A stretch of DNA of 57,483 nt from Oscillospiraceae bacterium (GTDB lineage: Bacteria; Bacillota; Clostridia; Oscillospirales; UBA929), in the NCBI GenBank assembly GCA_031265355.1, contig JAISCT010000022.1, positions 1 to 57,483 of the forward strand. The letters are read 5' to 3'. Each line of letters begins with the position of its first letter. Position 1 is the stretch's first letter. A model generated the notes under the pieces. That model saw nothing but the letters and a program-made list of their open reading frames with translations, was not told the origin of the DNA and searched no databases. A program made the position numbers and the translations under genes. Shown here piece by piece: positions 19,933-27,039 of this stretch.

Positions 19933-20748
19933 TTATCCGTCGCTGTCCAGCAGCGCGTCCAGCGGCGGCACATCCTCGCCGCCGAGATCCGTCTGCGTCA
20001 GTTCACCGATGGCCATCTTACTTGGGTCGCCGTATTGATAGAACTGGTCCAACAGTTCCACCGCCGCCCGGATGCGGGTGCGAAGCAGGTAGCCGCGCTT
20101 CGCAGCGGCGCTGATCATTTCGTCCGGGCCGATGGTGGGTTCCCAGCCGTAAGCCGTCCCGTGGAACTGCCGGATGCTCTCCAGAATCTCCCGCGTTTCG
20201 GCCTCGGTAAGCGGTGCGAGCTGCTGCGCCGTGCAGACCGTGTCCAGTGCGCGCCCGGCGGCCTGTACGGCCTCGGGCGGCAGCTCGCTCTCCGCCAGAT
20301 TGTCGTACTCGTTTTTGGCCTGGATGACGTCGGGCACAAACGACGCGTTGAAAGCAAAGACGGAATAGATCCCAAACAGCGGGCTTTCGGCCTCAGGCAA
20401 CAGGAACCGGGCCAAATTGACATAGGCTTTTATCCGGGCCTTTTTTCCGAGACGGCCTATGAGTTCGGCCTCGTCGACGAGAATCACCCAACCTTTGCAG
20501 CCAAGCTGGGGGAACAGCCGGCTTGCGAAGGCGATACAGCCGCGCCAGGTCAAATGCGAAACGTAGTCCCGGCGGAAACGACGCATGGGTGTGAGCGCTT
20601 TGTAGAGCGTTTGCAGATAGACATCTGCGTCTTCGGCAGCTGGCACAGAGACGGGATGGAGGGGATGGCGTATGACGCGCCGCCCGCCTCTCACAACCGG
20701 GCGTCTGCGGGTCTTTTTTCGCACACAAACATGAGCCCAGGGTTGCAC
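19933..20748 (-). pseudogene. N-terminally truncated BrxD/DUF2791-type P-loop ATPase
   Basis: The open frame has 271 codons from a GTG at 20748, but family-like sequence begins only around codon 40. Recognisable are HLTWRG, then a Walker B-like KGWVILVDEAEL, then a long helical region (AYVNLARFLLPE) and a natural-looking acidic C-terminus. These resemble the DUF2791 ATPases, which include BrxD of BREX phage defence. Whole proteins are about 430 or more residues and start with a Walker A domain, which is missing here. The first codons are arginine-rich and look like random translation. No other BREX gene (PglX, PglZ, BrxL) is near. I read it as a remnant; family assignment is by motif only. 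Confidence 0.6.
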
Positions 20749-20810
20749 CCTCGGCCCACGTTGAACTGCATTACGGCAAGATCATTTCGTTACATCTGTA
20801 CCTGCACCGA

Positions 20811-21065
20811 TTATACCGCCGGTGTCGTGGGGAACAGGTTCAGCGCCAGCGTAAAGAGCAAAAATAGAGCGGCCACCCATTTGGTCACGCGGGCCAGACG
20901 GGCGTCCCAGGTGCGGGCCTTGTTTTTGGTCATGAAGGATTCGGCCGCGCCGGCAATGGCGCCGGACAGACCGGAACGTTTGCCGGACTGCAACAGCACC
21001 ACCGCGATCAGGAACAGAGATGTCAGGACCTGAACAATGGTACTGACCAATTTGAGAGTTTCCAT
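20811..21065 (-). CDS. secG: Preprotein translocase subunit SecG
   Basis: 84 residues with two membrane helices around the SecG loop LLQSGKRSGLSGAIAG. It is an accessory subunit of the SecYEG channel. The ATG at 21065 follows GAGGAGG by 8 bases; the longer frame is promoter DNA. It has its own promoter at 21153-21181. Confidence 0.92.
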   Translation of the reverse strand: METLKLVSTIVQVLTSLFLIAVVLLQSGKRSGLSGAIAGAAESFMTKNKARTWDARLARVTKWVAALFLLFTLALNLFPTTPAV

Positions 21066-21152
21066 AACAAAGACCTCCTCATGGGATGGCGAACCTCCGC
21101 CTGAAAAATGCACGGCCCGGGGAGAGTCCTCATTTCAGCCGGCACAAACACA

Positions 21153-21181
21153 AGTGTATCACATAAGGCGCCGCTTGACAA
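21153..21181 (-). promoter_or_regulatory. Promoter of secG
   Basis: On the minus strand TTGTCA (21181-21176), 17-base spacer, TACACT (21158-21153). The leader is about 80 nt. Confidence 0.75.
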
Positions 21182-21249
21182 GAGACTGCGCGCGAAAATT
21201 CAGGAGTTTTTTGCCGCCAAAGCCGCCAGATAGAAATAGAAAGCGGCGT

Positions 21250-22218
21250 TTAACCCGGCGGCGTTTCGCCGGCCGGCAGAGACTGCGTGCCGAGCAGGTA
21301 CTTGGCGAAGGGACTCGAAAGGGGGATCACCAGCGTGGAACCGGAGCCCACCGTGAGGCGGTAGGTGTCCAGCAGGTTGTAGAATTCGAAGAAGGAGGAG
21401 TTGGCGCTGTAAGCCTCGTTGTAGATACGGGCGGCCTCGCTGTCGCCCTCGCCCTTCAGGATCTCGGCCTTGCGCGCGGCCTCCGAGGTGATGCCGGCGA
21501 CCTCGCGGTCGGTCTCCGAACGGATCTTCAGCGACTCCTCCTCACCCTTGGAGCGATACTGCGCCGACATGCGGGCGCGTTCTGTGATCATGCGGTTGTA
21601 GATGCTCTGGTAGTTCTCCTCCGGCAGGTCGGTGCGCTTGATGCGGATGTCGAAGACGTCCACGCCGAAAGTGGCGCAGGCCGCGCTGACCGTGTGGTTG
21701 AGATCGTCCAGCATAACGCCCACCGCCGCCTTGTCGGTGATGAGGGTGGTGGACTGCATGGTGCCCACATGGGTGTTCATGTAGGAATATAAGTAACTGT
21801 CGATGCGGCCGTAGGCGTTTTGGATGTTGGAGACGCCCTTGTAAAAGCGCAGTGGGTTCACAATGCGCCACTGGGCGTTGTTGTCGAAGTAGATCTTCTT
21901 CTTGTCGGCCGTGATGACCTGCCGGGAGGGCGTGTCGTAGGCCAACAGCATACTGGGGTACTTGATCACATGGTCGAGGAAAGGGACCTTCCACTTGAGC
22001 CCCGTGCCGGTGCGCACGGGGATGTGTCCCTCGCCGTCCTCGGCCAGCTGGTCAAAGAGTTCCTGCGAGGTCTCTTTCACGTAGACAGCCTCGATGCGGC
22101 CAAAGCGCTGGATCAGCGCGGACTCACCCTCCTGCAGTTCGAAGAAACAGTTCAGCAAGACGACCAAGAGAAGACACAGTCCGACTGCCAGCGAGATCCA
22201 TTTGGTGGTCTTTTTCAT
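21250..22218 (-). CDS. hflC: SPFH-domain membrane protein HflC
   Basis: 322 residues: one N-terminal membrane helix (about 8-26), then the SPFH/band 7 domain (ELQEGESALIQRFGRI onward) and a long alanine- and glutamate-rich coiled coil (about 220-290, including EGDSEAARIYNEAY). HflC and HflK form a large membrane cage that holds and restrains the FtsH protease. The ATG has an AAGGAG site and lies 35 bases after hflK, so the two are co-transcribed. There is no ftsH next to them. Confidence 0.92.
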   Translation of the reverse strand: MKKTTKWISLAVGLCLLLVVLLNCFFELQEGESALIQRFGRIEAVYVKETSQELFDQLAEDGEGHIPVRTGTGLKWKVPFLDHVIKYPSMLLAYDTPSRQVITADKKKIYFDNNAQWRIVNPLRFYKGVSNIQNAYGRIDSYLYSYMNTHVGTMQSTTLITDKAAVGVMLDDLNHTVSAACATFGVDVFDIRIKRTDLPEENYQSIYNRMITERARMSAQYRSKGEEESLKIRSETDREVAGITSEAARKAEILKGEGDSEAARIYNEAYSANSSFFEFYNLLDTYRLTVGSGSTLVIPLSSPFAKYLLGTQSLPAGETPPG

Positions 22219-22253
22219 GGCGCAAGACTCCTTTCAAGCACAATCTGAACCGT

Positions 22254-23267
22254 CTAAGGCTGCTGGGGCAGGACAGAGGACGGGCCGATGGAGAGGAATT
22301 TGACCGTCTCGCCGGATTCGTCGACAAAGTAGACATTCTTCACGCGGGGCAGCACCTCGCGGATCATCTCCTGATAGAGACGCGTGCGCATGATGTCCGG
22401 GTAGGCGGCGTATTCCGCCTCGATGGCCTTGTAGCGTGACACGGCGCCCTCGGCCTCGTTGATGCGCCGCTGCTTGTAAGCCTCGGCGTCGTTGACCAGT
22501 TTGACCGCCTCGCCGTTTGCGATGGGCAGACGTTCGTTCTCGTACTTCAGGGCCTCGTTGATCTTGGATTGCTGCTCCTCTTTCGCGGAGGAGACGTCCA
22601 AAAACGCCTCCCGCACCGGGTCCGGCGGCATGGCGTCTTGGAGTTGCACGCCGGTGATGAGAATCCCCATCTCGTACTTGTCGCAAATCGCCTGCAGGTC
22701 GGCCATGACCTCGCGCTGGATCTCGTCCTTTCGGTCGGTCAGCACGTCGTCCAGCACATGCGAGGCCACGACGCGGCGGTAGGCCGACTCCGCGATCACA
22801 CTCAGCGTGGCCTCCGGCCGCTGTACCTTGAAAAGAAAATTGTAGCTATGGTTGACCTTATACAGGATCGCCCAGTCCGCATTCACCAGGTTTTCGTCGC
22901 CGGTCAGCATGAGTGATTCGCTCTCGATGAACTCTTCGGAAACCATCGGCGATGTGTTGAGGTGAGTGGGTTCGTTGCTGCGAAAACCGAATTCCTGCCG
23001 GCGGATGCCCTCCACATTGACGGCGTAGATCTGATCCACAAAGGGCCATTTGAAGTGAAGACCCGGATTTTGAACCGTGGTGAGGTAGCTCCCAAAGCGA
23101 GTGACGACCGCATCCTCGCCGGCGTTCAGCGTATAAAAACTGCCGGCGCCCAGAACAAACAACGCGATCAACAGCACCGCCGGCACCGCCGCCCGCCGGG
23201 CCAAACGCCCCATTCGCTCCCGCCGTCGGGCTGTCTCGGGCCCGGAACCAAAACCAAATTGCGACAT
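22254..23267 (-). CDS. hflK: SPFH-domain membrane protein HflK
   Basis: 337 residues: a short glycine-rich cytoplasmic start (FGFGSGPET), one membrane helix (about 29-50), the band 7 domain (LNAGEDAVVTRFGSY), the QLQDAMPPDPVREAF signature and a coiled coil. Partner of HflC. The ATG follows GGGAGG. It starts 51 bases after metA on the same strand. Confidence 0.92.
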   Translation of the reverse strand: MSQFGFGSGPETARRRERMGRLARRAAVPAVLLIALFVLGAGSFYTLNAGEDAVVTRFGSYLTTVQNPGLHFKWPFVDQIYAVNVEGIRRQEFGFRSNEPTHLNTSPMVSEEFIESESLMLTGDENLVNADWAILYKVNHSYNFLFKVQRPEATLSVIAESAYRRVVASHVLDDVLTDRKDEIQREVMADLQAICDKYEMGILITGVQLQDAMPPDPVREAFLDVSSAKEEQQSKINEALKYENERLPIANGEAVKLVNDAEAYKQRRINEAEGAVSRYKAIEAEYAAYPDIMRTRLYQEMIREVLPRVKNVYFVDESGETVKFLSIGPSSVLPQQP

Positions 23268-23318
23268 GCGCAGGCCTCCCTTCGAAACCGAAAGATCGCT
23301 ACCAGTGACAAACAGCGG

Positions 23319-24257
23319 TTACGCTGGCGGCGGAGGATCCGCCGCCAGCGTGGTCAGATCATACGGCGTGGACTGATAGACATAATAGTTCAGCCAGTTG
23401 CTAAACAGAAGGTACGCGTGGGAACGCCAGGTTTTGCGCGGGGTGTGGGCCGGGTCGTTGTCGGGGAAGTAGTTGACCGGCGGTTCGACGGGCAGGGAAC
23501 GCTCCATGTCTCGGAAGTATTCCCGGGCCAGTGTGTCCGCGTCGTATTCGGCATGCCCAGTCACAAAGATACGGCGTCCGTCGCGGCTGATGGCCAGGTA
23601 GACGCCGGCTTGCTCCGAGTCGGCCAGGATCTGCAGCTCCGGCGTGGCCGCCACATCCGCCCGGCGCACCTCCGTGTGGCGCGAATGAGGGGCGCGGAAG
23701 ACGTCGTCAAATCCGCGCATCAGCGGACGGCGGTTCTCCAGCACCCTGTGTTCAAACACGCCGAACATCTTTTGCGGCAACGTGTATTTGGGGATCCCAT
23801 AGTGGTAGTACAGCGCGGCCTGCGCCCCCCAGCAGATGTGAAAGGTGGAGTAGACGTTTTGTTTGGACCACGCCATGATCCGGCACAGTTCCGACCAGTA
23901 GTCGACCGACTCGAAAGGGAGCAGTTCGACGGGCGCGCCTGTGATGATCATACCGTCGAAACGGCGGCCGGCGACAGAGTCAAAAGTGGTGTAAAATGAG
24001 AGCAGATGTTCCTCCGAAGTGTTCTTCGACTGGTGAGATGACGTTTTGAGCAGTTCCACCTCGATCTGCAGCGGCGTGTTGGACAGGCAGCGCAGAATCT
24101 GTGTCTCGGTGACCACTTTGGTGGGCATCAGGTTGAGGATAAGCAGCTTGAGCGGGCGGATATCTTGGTGACGCGCGCGGTTTTCAGTCATGACGAAGAT
24201 GTTTTCGCCCTCCAAAATGGCGCGTGCCGGCAGAGAATCGGAAATTTTAATAGGCAA
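23319..24257 (-). CDS. metA: Homoserine O-acetyltransferase (MetA family)
   Basis: 312 residues. With the TTG at 24257 as start (GGGAGG eight bases upstream) the protein begins MPIKI, as MetA proteins do, and the numbering falls on the family values: Cys142 in ICWG as acyl nucleophile and Glu111 in GAPVELL. In the characterised family a glutamate at 111 goes with acetyl-CoA and a glycine with succinyl-CoA, so this enzyme should make O-acetyl-L-homoserine, the first committed step to methionine. The GTG at 24266 is rejected because it breaks this numbering. No riboswitch was recognised upstream. Confidence 0.93.
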   Translation of the reverse strand: MPIKISDSLPARAILEGENIFVMTENRARHQDIRPLKLLILNLMPTKVVTETQILRCLSNTPLQIEVELLKTSSHQSKNTSEEHLLSFYTTFDSVAGRRFDGMIITGAPVELLPFESVDYWSELCRIMAWSKQNVYSTFHICWGAQAALYYHYGIPKYTLPQKMFGVFEHRVLENRRPLMRGFDDVFRAPHSRHTEVRRADVAATPELQILADSEQAGVYLAISRDGRRIFVTGHAEYDADTLAREYFRDMERSLPVEPPVNYFPDNDPAHTPRKTWRSHAYLLFSNWLNYYVYQSTPYDLTTLAADPPPPA

Positions 24258-24296
24258 TGCAGACACCTCCCAGGGGGGATTATACCACGGAGAAAC

Positions 24297-25490
24297 TCAT
24301 CTGGCAACGGGAAGCTCTTCCTCCGGAGATTGGATCAACATGTCGTAGGTGTACTGCGTGGATTCACAGTGCGGGGTGCCGTCGGTGTTCCAGCGGGCCT
24401 GCATGCGCATCTCTTCGTCTGTCTTCAAAAACCAGTCGTGCGTCCCCAGCGCGGCGTCGCTGGCCGCCGCCACGTGGTACCAGTCGCCGTCCAGTTGGAT
24501 GACGTTCCAGATGAACTCCGTATTGTCGCGCCAGCCGCGAATGATGCGGCACTGGATGTCGGACAGGTCGCAGAGCCGCCGGTACGCGAGGGCGTAGCCG
24601 CCTGTCACGGCGTGGCCCTCCACCAGGGCGCTGTAGAGGTCGTCCTCCGCCTGCTCGCCGTTTGAGAGGGCCTGCGCCCCCTCCTCGTCGTAGGAGACGA
24701 CCGCGCAGAGCGCGTCATACAGCCACAGCGCCGCGTAGGGCGGCGTCAGATCCTCCGGCAGACCGGCGCGCAGGGCCTGCAGCGCCGCCTCGGCTGCGTC
24801 GGCGCGCGCGCGCATCTCGTCCGGGCCGGCCGGGTAGGTGAGGGCAAATTCGGCGATCCGGGCAAAACCGTTGCCGGCCTTGAAGTCGACGTCCGGCGGA
24901 TACAGGGTGACCGACACGCCGGTCAGCCCTACCGCCCGGGCCGGCTCGCGGTAGTAGAGGTCCTGCGTCAACGCCGTCAGGTCGGTGTCGGACGGCAGAT
25001 AGCCCACCTCCACCGTCAGATCGGACTGAAACGACTGGAGCGCGGCGTCGATCTCATCCGTGAGCTCACGCACGTTGTTTACCTTGCGAATGTCCTTCTG
25101 GCTGCGGCCGGGCCGGTAGGTGATGGTGAGTCGCAGCGCCGTGTACCCCGCGAGCGCCGTGTACTTGGGGGACATATAGTCGACGAGATATGCGCCGATG
25201 GGTTCCTCGCGCATGATCTGCTGGCAGACGCGGGAGACGTCGCGGTTGATGTTGCCTTGGTAGTTGTACAGCCGGATCTCGCCCAACTCGCGGCCCTCCC
25301 GGATGAAGTCGATGATGCGCTGCTTGAGGTCGGAGGCGTTGTCGGCCCGCTCGAAGGAGAGTTCCTCCTGGGTAGGAGGCGGCTCCGGCGGGACGGACAC
25401 CGACCGGTACACAAAGTTGAACGTGTCCTTGCAGCCGGCCGACAGGGCCAGGACGCAGGCGAGCAGACAGAGAGAAGCGATTCTTTTCAC
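24297..25490 (-). CDS. Lipoprotein with a degenerate transglutaminase-like domain
   Basis: 397 residues with a lipoprotein signal (SAGC, cysteine at 20). The C-terminal third (about 265-370) follows the transglutaminase-like fold: EGHAVTGGYALAYRRLC where active members have a cysteine before EGYALAF, then EFIWNVIQLDGDWYHVAAASDA where active members have HxWN and YHVDVTWD. The catalytic cysteine and the usual aspartate are gone, so it is probably a binding or structural protein. The N-terminal two thirds contain two similar alpha/beta segments (about 45-135 and 140-225). The start is a GTG with an AAGGGGG site. It is 39 bases upstream of metA and probably in the same transcript. Confidence 0.75.
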   Translation of the reverse strand: MKRIASLCLLACVLALSAGCKDTFNFVYRSVSVPPEPPPTQEELSFERADNASDLKQRIIDFIREGRELGEIRLYNYQGNINRDVSRVCQQIMREEPIGAYLVDYMSPKYTALAGYTALRLTITYRPGRSQKDIRKVNNVRELTDEIDAALQSFQSDLTVEVGYLPSDTDLTALTQDLYYREPARAVGLTGVSVTLYPPDVDFKAGNGFARIAEFALTYPAGPDEMRARADAAEAALQALRAGLPEDLTPPYAALWLYDALCAVVSYDEEGAQALSNGEQAEDDLYSALVEGHAVTGGYALAYRRLCDLSDIQCRIIRGWRDNTEFIWNVIQLDGDWYHVAAASDAALGTHDWFLKTDEEMRMQARWNTDGTPHCESTQYTYDMLIQSPEEELPVAR

Positions 25491-25641
25491 GAAAGCACAC
25501 CCCCTTGCGCATGCGGTTCGTCTTTTTGGACCGCGTTGCTATTAGTGTCTCACATTTGACGCCGGCGCGCAAGTGCTCCCTGTTTTTTTGGATGAATTTA
25601 CATTTGGAGAGAAAGGAGCCGGGAAATGAAATGAAAATCAC
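25491..25641. other. Divergent intergenic region, lipoprotein gene / mreB
   Basis: Between the GTG of the lipoprotein and the mreB promoter. I see no gene and no convincing promoter for the minus strand, only a weak TTGCGC/GACACT pair at 17-base spacing. Together with the promoter and leader it makes a 439-base gap before mreB. Confidence 0.4.
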
Positions 25642-25670
25642 TTGAAAAAAAGATGCCAGTCAGATATAAT
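25642..25670 (+). promoter_or_regulatory. Promoter of mreB
   Basis: TTGAAA (25642-25647), 17-base spacer, TATAAT (25665-25670). Confidence 0.8.
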
Positions 25671-25676
25671 ACTGAC

Positions 25677-25929
25677 GGGTTCACATGACGACCCGGCGCC
25701 GCCCGGCGCGGATGTATCGGGGGTTTTGCCGTGTGAAGAGGAAAAATATGGTGCACTGCCTGAAATTCCGCCGCTCGGGCAGTTGTTTGGCGCTCATCGG
25801 GCCTGCCTGCGGAGGCGGGCGGTCTCATCTTAAGACCCTCGCGCGGGCGGGGGGCCGGGTGGGGCTTGCCTGTCGGGTGTGTTTGCCTGTGGGCGGAGGA
25901 CCGCGACGGCAGCGGTAGATGGACAAGAT
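25677..25929 (+). promoter_or_regulatory. Long GC-rich mreB leader with several hairpins
   Basis: About 250 nt from the predicted start of transcription to mreB. Visible pairings are TTCACA/TGTGAA enclosing a CCGGCGCC-rich arm, ACTGCC/GGCAGT around 25758-25790, a GCCTGCC/GGCGGGC hairpin, and GGTCT/AGACC. No known riboswitch class was recognised. The Shine-Dalgarno before the chosen ATG is weak. Confidence 0.4.
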
Positions 25930-26961
25930 ATGTCGCTTTTCAATCGGGATGTGGGACTGGACCTGGGCACGGCGTCCATCCTTGTCTTCATCAAGGGCAA
26001 GGGGATTGTGCTGCGCGAACCGTCCGTGGTGGCGTTGGACAAAAACACCGGCAAACTGCTCAAGGTGGGCACAGACGCGCAAAAAATGCTGGGGCGCACG
26101 CCGGGTCACATTGTGGCCATGCGTCCGCTGCGCGAGGGCGTCATTTCGGATTACGACATGACCGAGCGCATGATCAAGGAATTTTTGAAAAAGGTGATGG
26201 GGTTTAGTATTTTCCGGCCGCGCATCGTGATTTGCGTCCCCAGCGGGATCACGGAGGTCGAAGAGCGGGCCGTCATCGACGCGGGCCTGCAGGCCGGCGC
26301 GCGCCGGGTCTATCTGATCGAAGAGCCGGTGGCTGCGGCGATCGGCGCCGGGATCGACATCACAAAGCCCTGCGGCAACATGGTGGTCGACATCGGCGGC
26401 GGTACGACGGACATCGCGGTGATCTCTCTGTCCGGCATCGTCGAGTCGACTTCGATCAAGATTGCGGGCGACCAGTTTGACGAGGCCATTGTAAAATATA
26501 TCCGCCGCAAGCACAACGTGCTGATCGGTGAGCGCAGCGCCGAGGATCTCAAGATGAGCATCGGCTGTGTTTATCCGCGCCCCGACGAGGTGGAGGTGGA
26601 GGTCAAAGGCCGCTGCCTGATGACGGGGCTACCGCGCGTCTTTTCCGTCTCGTCGAGCGAAATGATCGAGGCGTTCGAGGAAGTCTCCACCCGCATTGTC
26701 GAGGGTATCCACAGCGTGCTGGAGCGCACACCGCCGGAGCTCGTGGCCGATATCTCGACGAACGGCATTGTGATGACCGGCGGCGGCAGCTTGGTCTGGG
26801 GGTTCGACAAGCTCGTCGAATCGAAGACGGGCATCGCCACCCATGTGGCCGATGAGGCCGTTTCCTGCGTGGCTTACGGCACCGGCAAGAGCCTTGAGTG
26901 GGTCAACGACATGCAAGACGGCACGATCAACCTCTCCCGCCGCAAGCAGATGCAAAGCTGA
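25930..26961 (+). CDS. mreB: Rod-shape determining protein, MreB/Mbl family
   Basis: 343 residues from the ATG at 25930 (MSLFNRDVGLDLGTAS, as in MreB). The actin-like nucleotide motifs are present: GLDLGTAS (phosphate 1), VVDIGGGTTDIAV (phosphate 2) and IVMTGGGSLVWGF (adenosine). MreB filaments guide lateral wall synthesis. In-frame GTG codons upstream, including 25879, add only non-family sequence. It stands alone, without mreC/mreD, as mbl-type paralogues often do. The next gene is ppdK. Confidence 0.93.
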   Translation: MSLFNRDVGLDLGTASILVFIKGKGIVLREPSVVALDKNTGKLLKVGTDAQKMLGRTPGHIVAMRPLREGVISDYDMTERMIKEFLKKVMGFSIFRPRIVICVPSGITEVEERAVIDAGLQAGARRVYLIEEPVAAAIGAGIDITKPCGNMVVDIGGGTTDIAVISLSGIVESTSIKIAGDQFDEAIVKYIRRKHNVLIGERSAEDLKMSIGCVYPRPDEVEVEVKGRCLMTGLPRVFSVSSSEMIEAFEEVSTRIVEGIHSVLERTPPELVADISTNGIVMTGGGSLVWGFDKLVESKTGIATHVADEAVSCVAYGTGKSLEWVNDMQDGTINLSRRKQMQS

Positions 26962-26994
26962 GCGAGGTTGAGGGCGCGTTTTATGAGTCTGTTT

Positions 26995-27010
26995 GAGTGC
27001 GCCGGCGCTC
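26995..27010 (+). terminator. Hairpin between mreB and ppdK
   Basis: GAGTGC and GCGCTC pair around a GCCG loop, followed by TTAATAATTTTT. It could end the mreB transcript, but it lies so close to the ppdK ribosome site (AAGGAGG at 27022) that it may attenuate instead. Confidence 0.45.
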
Positions 27011-27039
27011 TTAATAATTTTTAAGGAGGAAACAGGGCG

